Positions 35,308-43,247 of a stretch of DNA of 54,331 nt are shown here, piece by piece (positions within the stretch are counted from its first letter, which is position 1; each line of letters opens with the position of its first letter). Origin of the DNA: UBA3263 sp964586765 (lineage in GTDB: Bacteria > Bacteroidota > Bacteroidia > Bacteroidales > Muribaculaceae); NCBI GenBank assembly GCA_964586765.1, contig CAZPHN010000015.1:1-54331 (forward strand), written 5' to 3'. Below the pieces are notes generated by a model. That model saw only the letters and a list, made by a program, of their open reading frames with translations, did no database searches and was not told the origin of the DNA. Position numbers and translations under genes: made by a program.

Positions 35308-37146
35308 ATGCAAAAACGAGCAATTAAATTATTAGCCTTTTTGGCAATGGCGATTGGCGCATCAGAGGCAAATGCGGCAATCTATAAAGTAGACATTGAC
35401 AATGTCAATAACGTAACGGTTGATATCAACGGCACTGAGGTCACCGGGCTTCAGAACGGTCTTAACGAAATCGACATGAACGGAGAGCGTTATCTGACAG
35501 TCACGGCGAAAGAGGGCGTAATGTTCTCGGAAGTCACCCTTGTTGACTCATACGATAACTCGGAATACGACATTCTCTATCAGGTATATCCGAATGCCAA
35601 CGGTCTGTTTTACATTGACCTTAGCTCATCGTTTCCCGAAGATGAGTCATTCCGTATCCGTACCGCATCTGCCGCCGAGGCGCGCACGGCAACCTTCACC
35701 GTGACCATCGATGACCCATCGAAGGCAAAAATCACGCGCAAGGACGTTGAAATCGAGCTCACCGCCGGCGAAAACGCAATCAAGTTTGACCCCGCAACGG
35801 AGTCGAAAATCGAAATCGTGCCCACCGGAAAGCCATTTTACAGCATCACGCATAACGGCACCGCCATCACAAGCGACTACCGCTATGAGCTGACGGTTTC
35901 CGACGGCGACAAGGTGGACATTGTCACAGCCTATCCTGACGTGGATTACTCTGTGAAATTCATCCTCACCGGCACCGGCTCGGAGGATTTCATTACCGAG
36001 GTAGACGTTGACGGTAAGCCGGAATTCAACTGGAAGGCAGCTAATTTCACCGTCAAGGCAGGCTCGGAACTGAGCCTCAAGGGTAACACCAACGAGTTTG
36101 AGGTGATGAGCTTCACCATCAACGGTCATTCAGCCATGTTTGCCAACCCGACTAAAATCCTGATTACCGAAGATGCCGAAATAGCTATTGAAGTCAGGAA
36201 ATACGCCTCGTTTGAAATGACCATTAACGTAGATGATCCCTCGCGCGTCAAGGTTTACCGCGGACATAGCTACAACGGCGACCTGCTCGAGCTTAAGGCG
36301 GGCGACAACACGGTAGAAATCACCCGCAATACTCCGATTGTCAGCCTTGTGCCCGTCGACGGATTCTACATCAACACCTTGGAGGTCAATTCATCCGCCT
36401 ACGACGTTGAAGAGCTCCAGCGTTCGCCCGTCAGAGTCGGTTCGCTCTCAGATGGCTCGGTTATGAAAGTGACCACCGGCGTAATTGTCCGCGACAAAAA
36501 AGCGATGGTCTATGTCTACAACCTCGAGCCGGCGGCTGACTTCTTCAAACTGATGCGCGCCGACCAGTCAGCCATAGAGATTACCGAAGGCTACAATCCC
36601 ATAGAATATTATGACCGTGACAACGCCTTCCGCTTTGAAACCGGCGGACCGGTCGAAGCTAAGGTCTACCAGAACGACAAGCTGGCAGAACCGCTTCCCG
36701 GCGGATTCAACTATGACCTTGTGCTGGCTCAGGGCGATGTGGTCAAAGTGTTCTTCGACTTTACGCCTGTGTTCCACAATGTAAGTTTCGCCGTCGAGCC
36801 GGAGGGCTCGGAGATGGTCAAGGTAATTCGCGACCACATGACCGAAAGCGGAGCCGCCGACTTTAAAGCCGCAACCCACACTCACGTATGCCTGACTCCG
36901 ACTCAGCCCGAGGCCCGGATTGAGGTAAAAGTCAATGGCGAAACCCTTGAGGCGGATGCGGATGGCAACTTCACCTTCACCGTGGACAGCGACAAGGCTG
37001 TCAGCATCACAGGCACCGAAAGCGGCATAGCCGAAATAGGCGTCGGAGCCGCCTCCGGACCGGTTTATGACCTTCAGGGCCGCAAGCTTGCCGCTCCTGC
37101 CAAGGGCATCAACATTATCAACGGCAAGAAAGTCCTTGTAAAATAA
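35308..37146 (+). CDS. Secreted repeat protein, paralogue of its upstream neighbour
   Basis: A 612-aa exported protein (signal MQKRAIKLLAFLAMAIGASEANA). Repeats of the same kind as upstream are visible at about 25-110 (YKVDIDNVNNVTVDINGTEV), 126-210 (TFTVTIDDPSKAKITRKDVE) and 300-385 (FEMTINVDDPSRVKVYRGHS). The shared pattern is a VDDPS strand, an L/E-x-x-AG-x-N-x-(I/V) turn and a glycine/phenylalanine-containing turn before the next unit. The C-terminus (KLAAPAKGINIINGKK) is identical to those at 30910 and 31175. Function unknown; the module arrangement suggests a surface fibre or ligand-binding scaffold. Confidence 0.75.
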   Translation: MQKRAIKLLAFLAMAIGASEANAAIYKVDIDNVNNVTVDINGTEVTGLQNGLNEIDMNGERYLTVTAKEGVMFSEVTLVDSYDNSEYDILYQVYPNANGLFYIDLSSSFPEDESFRIRTASAAEARTATFTVTIDDPSKAKITRKDVEIELTAGENAIKFDPATESKIEIVPTGKPFYSITHNGTAITSDYRYELTVSDGDKVDIVTAYPDVDYSVKFILTGTGSEDFITEVDVDGKPEFNWKAANFTVKAGSELSLKGNTNEFEVMSFTINGHSAMFANPTKILITEDAEIAIEVRKYASFEMTINVDDPSRVKVYRGHSYNGDLLELKAGDNTVEITRNTPIVSLVPVDGFYINTLEVNSSAYDVEELQRSPVRVGSLSDGSVMKVTTGVIVRDKKAMVYVYNLEPAADFFKLMRADQSAIEITEGYNPIEYYDRDNAFRFETGGPVEAKVYQNDKLAEPLPGGFNYDLVLAQGDVVKVFFDFTPVFHNVSFAVEPEGSEMVKVIRDHMTESGAADFKAATHTHVCLTPTQPEARIEVKVNGETLEADADGNFTFTVDSDKAVSITGTESGIAEIGVGAASGPVYDLQGRKLAAPAKGINIINGKKVLVK

Positions 37147-37175
37147 AGATTAGTAAGTATATCCCCCACAAAAAA
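37061..37175 (+). repeat. Conserved 3' cassette, copy 2 (tail plus 3' UTR)
   Basis: The counterpart of 30825-30940. It includes the stop codon and AAAGATTAGTAAGTATATCC just beyond it, which is unchanged between copies. The gene bodies upstream are unrelated. Confidence 0.85.
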
Positions 37176-37206
37176 GCGGTTGTCATTCCTGACAGCCGCT
37201 TTTTTT
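37176..37206 (+). terminator. Intrinsic terminator, inverted version of the one at 30942
   Basis: A 10-bp stem (37176-37185 with 37190-37199, one G-U pair) with loop TTCC, then seven T's. Apart from one base the hairpin is the reverse complement of 30942-30965, while its flanks are in the same orientation. Confidence 0.9.
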
Positions 37207-37270
37207 GTTGGGCTTGAGGGTGACTTTATATATTTTTCCAAAGATTTCATTTCAAATGGCTTTTTTCGTA

Positions 37271-37298
37271 ATTTTTCATTTTTCATTTTTCATTTTTC
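37271..37298 (+). repeat. Period-7 array (ATTTTTC) x4
   Basis: Four exact copies of ATTTTTC in tandem, directly before the -7 box at 37311. Copy number change would alter the distance between upstream elements and the -7 box. Confidence 0.9.
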
Positions 37299-37310
37299 AT
37301 TTAAAAGTCG

Positions 37311-37318
37311 TAACTTTG
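37311..37318 (+). promoter_or_regulatory. -7 box of the OmpA/TPR lipoprotein gene
   Basis: TAACTTTG matches TAnnTTTG exactly, about 48 nt before the start at 37366. The -33 position (near 37287-37290) falls within the ATTTTTC array and reads TTTT. Confidence 0.55.
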
Positions 37319-37365
37319 CAAAATCAATAAAAATAAACCAAACTTTTGAAAATATCATCTAAGTT

Positions 37366-39042
37366 ATGAACAGCAAGCTGAGCCTTGTTCTGGCGATGGT
37401 GGCAGGCCTCGCCCTTACCGGATGCTCTAAGAAATTAGGGCAGATGAAATCCGACTATTTCTCGGTAAACCCCAATCCGCTGGAGGTTGTAGGCGAAAAA
37501 GTTCCCGCAACCGTTTCCGCCCGTATCCCCGCAAAATATTTTGCAAAAAACGCCAAGCTGACGGTCACTCCTTATCTGACCTATGCCGGCGGTGAGAGTC
37601 AGTCCACCTCCCTCACCCTTCAGGGCGAGAACGTACGTGGCAACAACCAGACCATCTCCTACGAACAGGGCGGCAACGTAACCATGCCCGTAAGTTTCCT
37701 TTATCAGCCCGAAATGGCAACGAGCAAACTTGAGCTCGGCTTCACCGTCAATCAGGGTAAAAAGAATTACGTCCTGCCGCGTGTGACAGTGGCTAACGGC
37801 GTAGTGGCAACCGCAACTTTCGCTTCGGCTGAAAATGCGACTCCCGCCATCGCCACTGACAAGTTCCAGCGCATCATTGCTGAAAAAGTCGATGCAGACA
37901 TTCTCTTCCTTATCAATCAGGCAAACATCCGCGACGACCAACTCCGCACTCAGGCAATGACCGGATTGAACAACCGCATCAGCGAAGCCAACAAGGACGC
38001 CCGTCAGGAAATTGAGGAAATCAACATCAGCTCCTACGCATCGCCCGACGGCACATATGAGTTCAACTCGAAACTCGCCCAGCGACGCGAAGACACCACC
38101 AAAGAGTACATGAACAAGCAGCTCAAGGGTGTAAGCTTCGGCGAACTTACAGCAGACTTCACCCCCGAGGACTGGGAAGGCTTCCGTCGCCTTGTCAGCG
38201 AAAGCAAGATTCAGGACAAGGACCTTATCCTGAGCGTGCTGAGCATGTATAAAGACCCTGAGGAGCGCGAACGCGAAATTCACAACCTCAGCTCCGTATT
38301 CGAGCAGCTTGCCGAAGAAATCCTTCCGCAGCTCCGTTACAGCCGCATTACCGCTAAAATTAACGTTATCGGTAAGAGCGACGACGAAATCGCACAGGCT
38401 TATGACAAGAATCCCTCAACCCTCAGCGTTGATGAGCTTCTCTATTTCGCAACCCTGACCGACTCTGCCGACAAGCGCGCCGAAATCTACTCGACCGCAG
38501 CCGAGATTTATCCTACAGACTACCGTACGTTTAACAACCTCGGCATGGCACAGTATCAGCAGGGCGACTTTGACGCCGCACGCGCCTCGTTCGCTCAGGC
38601 AGCACGCCTTGCGCCCCAGAGCCCCGAACCCCAGATGAACATGGGTCTCGTTTCGCTCCTCAACGGCAAATATGATGAAGCGCAGAGCCGCTTCGGCGAA
38701 GCTGCCGGTGTTCCCGAACTCGGCGAAGCTCTCGGCATCTACTACCTCAAGCAGGGCGACAATGCAGCTGCCGCACGCGCTATGGAGGAAACCGTCAGCA
38801 ACAACGCTGCGCTCGCACAGATTCTCACCAAGGACTATTCAGGCGCGAAGCGCACTCTGGCAGGAATTGCCGAGCCCGACGCAACCACCTATTACCTCAC
38901 AGCAGTTTTGGGCGCACGTACCAATAACGAAACCATGCTTATCAACGCCCTGCGTCAGGCAATCAAACTTGACCCCAAAATGGCAGCGAAAGCACGTCAG
39001 GACATCGAGTTCAATCGCTTCAACCTCTCAGCCGTACTCTAA
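37366..39042 (+). CDS. OmpA-like and TPR-containing lipoprotein
   Basis: A 558-aa lipoprotein (MNSKLSLVLAMVAGLALTGC, cysteine at 20). A beta-rich domain covers about 30-165. An OmpA-C-like segment follows at about 170-330, with ISSYASPDGTYEFNSKLAQRR holding the aspartate and arginine expected for peptidoglycan binding. TPR units occupy about 360-520 (YRTFNNLGMAQYQQGDFDAARASFAQAARLAPQSPEPQMN). Such proteins sit in the outer membrane facing the periplasm and may organise partners through the TPRs. The same YASPDG signature recurs in the fimbrial-operon protein at 48527. pyrH starts 12 bp later. Confidence 0.85.
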   Translation: MNSKLSLVLAMVAGLALTGCSKKLGQMKSDYFSVNPNPLEVVGEKVPATVSARIPAKYFAKNAKLTVTPYLTYAGGESQSTSLTLQGENVRGNNQTISYEQGGNVTMPVSFLYQPEMATSKLELGFTVNQGKKNYVLPRVTVANGVVATATFASAENATPAIATDKFQRIIAEKVDADILFLINQANIRDDQLRTQAMTGLNNRISEANKDARQEIEEINISSYASPDGTYEFNSKLAQRREDTTKEYMNKQLKGVSFGELTADFTPEDWEGFRRLVSESKIQDKDLILSVLSMYKDPEEREREIHNLSSVFEQLAEEILPQLRYSRITAKINVIGKSDDEIAQAYDKNPSTLSVDELLYFATLTDSADKRAEIYSTAAEIYPTDYRTFNNLGMAQYQQGDFDAARASFAQAARLAPQSPEPQMNMGLVSLLNGKYDEAQSRFGEAAGVPELGEALGIYYLKQGDNAAAARAMEETVSNNAALAQILTKDYSGAKRTLAGIAEPDATTYYLTAVLGARTNNETMLINALRQAIKLDPKMAAKARQDIEFNRFNLSAVL

Positions 39043-39054
39043 TAAACCGGAATT

Positions 39055-39765
39055 ATGGAACGTAAATTCAAACGCGTACTCCTGAAACTCAGCGGCGAAT
39101 CTCTTGCCGCCGGTCAGGGTCACGGCATTTCGACAGAACGGCTCGAACAATATGCCTCTCAGATAAAAGAAGCCGTTGAGCGCGGTATTCAGGTAGCAAT
39201 AGTCATTGGCGGCGGAAATATTTTCCGCGGCCTGCAGGGAGCCTCACGCGGTTTTGACCGCGTAAAGGGCGACCAGATGGGCATGCTCGCCACCGTCATC
39301 AACTCACTCGCGCTCAGTTCCGCCCTTGAATCCATCGGTCAGGGAGCGGAAGTGTTCACCGCCATCGCCATGCACCCCATAGGCAAGCATTACAGCAAGT
39401 GGGCAGCCATCGACGCCATGAAAGCGGGCAAGGTAGCCATACTCAGCGGCGGCACGGGCAACCCCTTCTTCACTACCGACACCGGAGCCGCCCTCCGCGG
39501 CGTCGAAGTCGAGGCAGACGTGATGCTCAAAGGCACCAGAGTTGACGGCATTTACACCGCCGACCCTGAAAAAGACCCCACCGCCACGAAATTTGACCGC
39601 ATCACCTACGATGAAGTATACTCCCGCGGACTCAAAGTGATGGACCTTACAGCCACTGCCCTCTGCAAGGAAAACGGACTGCCCATCATAGTATTTGACA
39701 TGGACACCCCCGGAAACCTCGGCAAAGTCCTTGGCGGCGAAAACATTGGAACCTTAGTTTATTAA
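39055..39765 (+). CDS. pyrH: UMP kinase
   Basis: A 236-aa amino acid kinase family enzyme that phosphorylates UMP to UDP. It starts with RVLLKLSGESL, then VAIVIGGGNIFRG at about 44-56, DQMGMLATVINSLAL, and the nucleotide part DGIYTADPEKDP. The length is normal. It is probably cotranscribed with the gene before it. Confidence 0.97.
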   Translation: MERKFKRVLLKLSGESLAAGQGHGISTERLEQYASQIKEAVERGIQVAIVIGGGNIFRGLQGASRGFDRVKGDQMGMLATVINSLALSSALESIGQGAEVFTAIAMHPIGKHYSKWAAIDAMKAGKVAILSGGTGNPFFTTDTGAALRGVEVEADVMLKGTRVDGIYTADPEKDPTATKFDRITYDEVYSRGLKVMDLTATALCKENGLPIIVFDMDTPGNLGKVLGGENIGTLVY

Positions 39766-39788
39766 CCATAAAAAACATAAACCAAATC

Positions 39789-40883
39789 ATGGAAAATCAG
39801 GAAAAACTCCAAAAAATCATTGACCAATTCGATATAAAAGGCACAGTAAGCGCAATCAAGCCCCTTGGCAACGGTCTGATTAACGATACTTACGTTGTCC
39901 GCACCGAAGGCGATACCCCCGACTACGTTCTTCAGCGCATCAACCATCATATCTTTACCGACGTTGACGGACTGCAGCACAACATCGAGGCTGTGACCCG
40001 CCACATACGCCGCAAACTCGAAGCCGCCGGCGAAACCGACATTGACCGCAAGGTCCTGACCTTCGTTCCGCTCAAAAAGGGCGACAAGACTTACTATTTC
40101 GATGGCGAAAGCTACTGGCGCATCATGGTGTTCATTCCCCGCAGCATTACCTTCGAAGCCGTTACCCCCGAGAGCAGCCTTGACGCCGGTCGCGCCTTCG
40201 GTCGCTTCCAGAGCATGCTCGTTGACATCCCCGAGACCCTCGTGGAGACCATTCCTGATTTCCACAACATGGAACTGCGCCTGCGTCAGCTTCGCGAAGC
40301 CGTTGCTGCTGACCCCGTAGGTCGCGTCAAGGAAGTGCAGCCCCTGCTCGATGAACTGGAAAAGCGCGCCGACGAAATGTGTAAAGCCGAACGCCTCCAC
40401 CGCGAAGGCAAACTGCCCAAGCGCATCTGCCACTGCGACACCAAGGTCAACAACATGATGTTTGATGAGGACGGCAAGACTGTTCTCTGCGTCATTGACC
40501 TTGACACCGTAATGCCCTCGTTCATTTTCAGCGACTTCGGCGACTTCATGCGTACCGGCGCGAACACCGGTCTGGAAGATGACAAGAACCTCGACAACGT
40601 TGAGTTCAACATGGACATCTTCAAGGCATTCACCGAGGGCTACCTCTCGACCGCCAAGGACTTCCTGCTCCCCATCGAAATCGAAAACCTGCCCTATGCC
40701 GCCGCTCTGTTCCCCTACATGCAGACCGTCCGCTTCCTCGCTGACTACATCAACGGCGACACATACTACAAAATCCAGTATCCGGAGCACAACCTCGTAC
40801 GCTCCAAAGCGCAGTTCAAACTCCTTCAGAGCGTAGAGAAACATACTCCCGAAATGAAGGAATTTATCGAAAAAATCAAGTAA
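39789..40883 (+). CDS. NahK-like phosphotransferase (N-acetylhexosamine 1-kinase type)
   Basis: A 364-aa protein kinase-fold enzyme of the aminoglycoside phosphotransferase family. The N-lobe has IKPLGNGLINDTYVV and the C-lobe has ICHCDTKVNNMMFD (catalytic Asp near 217) and CVIDLDTVMPSFIFSDFGDF (metal-binding Asp). The wording of these two motifs is that of Bifidobacterium NahK, which makes GlcNAc-1-P or GalNAc-1-P from host glycans. The substrate is therefore probably an N-acetylhexosamine, but this is by family resemblance. It lies 23 bp after pyrH, and nucleotide-sugar synthesis would link the two. Confidence 0.82.
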   Translation: MENQEKLQKIIDQFDIKGTVSAIKPLGNGLINDTYVVRTEGDTPDYVLQRINHHIFTDVDGLQHNIEAVTRHIRRKLEAAGETDIDRKVLTFVPLKKGDKTYYFDGESYWRIMVFIPRSITFEAVTPESSLDAGRAFGRFQSMLVDIPETLVETIPDFHNMELRLRQLREAVAADPVGRVKEVQPLLDELEKRADEMCKAERLHREGKLPKRICHCDTKVNNMMFDEDGKTVLCVIDLDTVMPSFIFSDFGDFMRTGANTGLEDDKNLDNVEFNMDIFKAFTEGYLSTAKDFLLPIEIENLPYAAALFPYMQTVRFLADYINGDTYYKIQYPEHNLVRSKAQFKLLQSVEKHTPEMKEFIEKIK

Positions 40884-40889
40884 TTTATC

Positions 40890-40917
40890 AATTAGGAATT
40901 AGAAATCAGCAATTATA
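40890..40917 (+). repeat. Period-7 array before the DUF3127 gene
   Basis: Four heptads in register: AATTAGG, AATTAGA, AATCAGC, AATTATA. The array runs right up to the ATG at 40918, with no base between them. Confidence 0.75.
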
Positions 40918-41295
40918 ATGGAAATTAAAGGAAAAATCATCGCCGCACTGCCCGAACAGGGAGGTACAAGCAAGGCGGGTAACGCTTGGCGCAAGCGCGA
41001 ATATGTTCTCGAGACACAAGAGACCTATCCCAAGAAAGTCTGCTTCAACCTTTTTGGCGACCGCATTGACCAGTATCCCATGAACGTGGGCGAGGAAGTA
41101 ACCGTATCGTTCGACCTTGAGAGCCGCGAATATAACGGTCGCTGGTATACCGACGTGCGCGCATTCAAGGTTGACAAAGCCGGCGCAGGAGCTCCCGTGC
41201 CCCCGCCGCCCGCATCAGCCATTCCGGGCGACTTTCCTCCCGCCCCCGCAGACCTGACCCCCGCCGACGGCGCGACAGATGATCTGCCCTTCTAA
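40918..41295 (+). CDS. DUF3127 protein with SSB-like acidic tip
   Basis: A 125-aa protein. The first 85 residues fit the DUF3127 OB-like fold (MEIKGKIIAALPEQGGTSKAG, WRKREYVLETQE, VCFNLFGDRI, VGEEVTVSFDLESREYNGRWYTDVRAFKV). A proline/alanine-rich disordered linker follows, and the end is DDLPF. The end closely resembles the DDIPF tip by which SSB recruits repair and replication proteins. The family function is not established; a single-stranded nucleic-acid binder is a reasonable inference. Confidence 0.85.
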   Translation: MEIKGKIIAALPEQGGTSKAGNAWRKREYVLETQETYPKKVCFNLFGDRIDQYPMNVGEEVTVSFDLESREYNGRWYTDVRAFKVDKAGAGAPVPPPPASAIPGDFPPAPADLTPADGATDDLPF

Positions 41296-41342
41296 TCCGC
41301 GACGAACCTCAACTCCAAAATTCTGATAAACTCGTTAATTCA

Positions 41343-43247
41343 GTGAATCAAGAAGGATTTGTGCGCGTTGGCGCCGCAGTGCCCCGGGTAACTCCCGCGG
41401 ACTGCGACGCCAATGCCGCGTCAATCATAGAACTGTGTCACCGGCTCTCAGCCGAGGGTGTACGCCTTGCCGCATTCCCCGAACTTGCCATTACAGGCTA
41501 CACCTGCGGCGACCTCCTGCTTCAGGACACCCTGCTTGAAGGCGCACGCCGCGCCCTCGACCATATAGCCGTTGAAACCGCGCGGCTGCCGTTAGTTGCC
41601 GTAGTCGGTGTTCCGATGCGTGTCGAAGGTGTTCTGTGTAACTGCGCCGCCGTCATTTCGAGCGGCAAGGTCCACGCGTTAGTGACAAAAACCTATCTGC
41701 CCAACTACGGCGAGTTTTACGAAAAACGATGGTTCCACGCGCTGCTCCATCCAAATTCGACCCTGTTCGAACTTGATGGCTTCCGCTTCGGAGTGGAAAT
41801 ATGCGAGGACCTCTGGGCTCCCATCCCACCGAGCCGCCATCTGTCGCTTGCCGGCGCGGAAGTGATTGTCAACCTCTCAGCGTCAAACTCGTTAGTGGCA
41901 AAGCGCAAGGCTCTGACGCGCCTGATAGTTGCCGAATCGGCATCGCAACACTGCGCCTACGTCTACTGCTCGTCGGGCTACGGCGAATCAACCACCGACT
42001 GCGTGTTTGACGGCAAAGCCATCATCGCCGACAACGGTTTCCTGCAAGCCGACTCGGAGCGATGGCAGCTCGACCCCTTCTTCGAGATGGCTGATATTGA
42101 CATAGAGCTTATCAAATCGGAAAGAAACGCAAACGGCACTTTTTGTGACTGCGCGCAGCGCGAAAATGCCACAAATGACTTCAAAATCATCAACGTGACG
42201 CCAAAAACGCCCGCAATGACCTCCGATGGCTTCATTCGTCGCGTGGATTCGCGTCCGTTCGTTCCCTCTGACCCCGCCAAACTTGCCGAAAACTGCGATG
42301 AGATTGCCTCAATTCAGGCTCTCGGGCTTGCCCGCCGCCTGCAAGCAACGGGGTGCAAGTCACTGACCATAGGTATCAGCGGCGGTCTGGACTCCACGCT
42401 CGCCCTGCTGATAGCGGTAAAGACCTTCGATATGCTCGGACTTGACCGCAAGGGCATCATTGCCGTAACCATGCCCGGCTTCGGAACCTCGGGACGCACC
42501 AAAAACAATGCCGACGCTCTTATGCGACACCTTGGCGTCACCATGCGCGAAATCCCCATCGGTCCCTCCGTGATGCAGCATTTCAGCGACATAGGTCACA
42601 ACCCGGAGCAACGCGACGTTACCTATGAGAACGCGCAGGCGCGCACGCGCACGTTAATACTTATGGACATAGCCAACCAGACAGGCGGAATGGTTCTCGG
42701 TACGGGCGACCTCTCCGAACTTGCCCTCGGCTGGGCTACCTACAACGGCGACCACATGAGCATGTACGGAATCAACGCCGGAGTGCCCAAGACGGCGGTG
42801 CGCGAGGTTGTAAACCGCTTTGCTCAACTTGACCCCGCCCTCGCCCCCACCCTGCGCGACATAATCGAGACTCCGGTCTCGCCGGAACTGCTTCCCGCCG
42901 ACGCCAACGGCGAGATAGCCCAAGTTACCGAGGACCTTGTCGGGCCATATGAACTCCATGACTTTTTCCTCTACCATCTGGTGCGTTTTCGCCGCCGCCC
43001 GAAAAAGATTTTCCTCCTTGCATGTAAAGCGTTTGAAGGCGAATATGACGCGGAAACCATCGCAAAATGGCTCAAAACGTTCATCAGACGCTTCTTTTCG
43101 CAGCAATTCAAGCGTTCATGTCTGCCTGACGGTCCGAAAGTGGGCACGGTAGGCATCAGTCCGCGCGGCGACTGGCGCATGCCCTCCGACGCTTCTGCCG
43201 CACTCTGGCTCCGCGAAGCCGACGAACTAATCCCTGATAAGAAATGA
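41343..43247 (+). CDS. nadE: Glutamine-dependent NAD+ synthetase
   Basis: A 634-aa two-domain enzyme. The N-terminal nitrilase-type glutaminase has its triad in AFPELAITGY (Glu), KTYLPNYGEFYEKRWF (Lys) and GVEICEDLWAP (Cys). The synthetase domain from about 320 has the P-loop GISGGLDSTLAL and MVLGTGDLSELALGWATYNGDH. It makes NAD+ from deamido-NAD+ using ammonia channelled from glutamine. The start is GTG at 41343; the N-terminus NQEGFVRVGAAVP agrees with relatives. It ends in an ATGA overlap with the TonB-dependent receptor gene. Confidence 0.95.
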   Translation: MNQEGFVRVGAAVPRVTPADCDANAASIIELCHRLSAEGVRLAAFPELAITGYTCGDLLLQDTLLEGARRALDHIAVETARLPLVAVVGVPMRVEGVLCNCAAVISSGKVHALVTKTYLPNYGEFYEKRWFHALLHPNSTLFELDGFRFGVEICEDLWAPIPPSRHLSLAGAEVIVNLSASNSLVAKRKALTRLIVAESASQHCAYVYCSSGYGESTTDCVFDGKAIIADNGFLQADSERWQLDPFFEMADIDIELIKSERNANGTFCDCAQRENATNDFKIINVTPKTPAMTSDGFIRRVDSRPFVPSDPAKLAENCDEIASIQALGLARRLQATGCKSLTIGISGGLDSTLALLIAVKTFDMLGLDRKGIIAVTMPGFGTSGRTKNNADALMRHLGVTMREIPIGPSVMQHFSDIGHNPEQRDVTYENAQARTRTLILMDIANQTGGMVLGTGDLSELALGWATYNGDHMSMYGINAGVPKTAVREVVNRFAQLDPALAPTLRDIIETPVSPELLPADANGEIAQVTEDLVGPYELHDFFLYHLVRFRRRPKKIFLLACKAFEGEYDAETIAKWLKTFIRRFFSQQFKRSCLPDGPKVGTVGISPRGDWRMPSDASAALWLREADELIPDKK

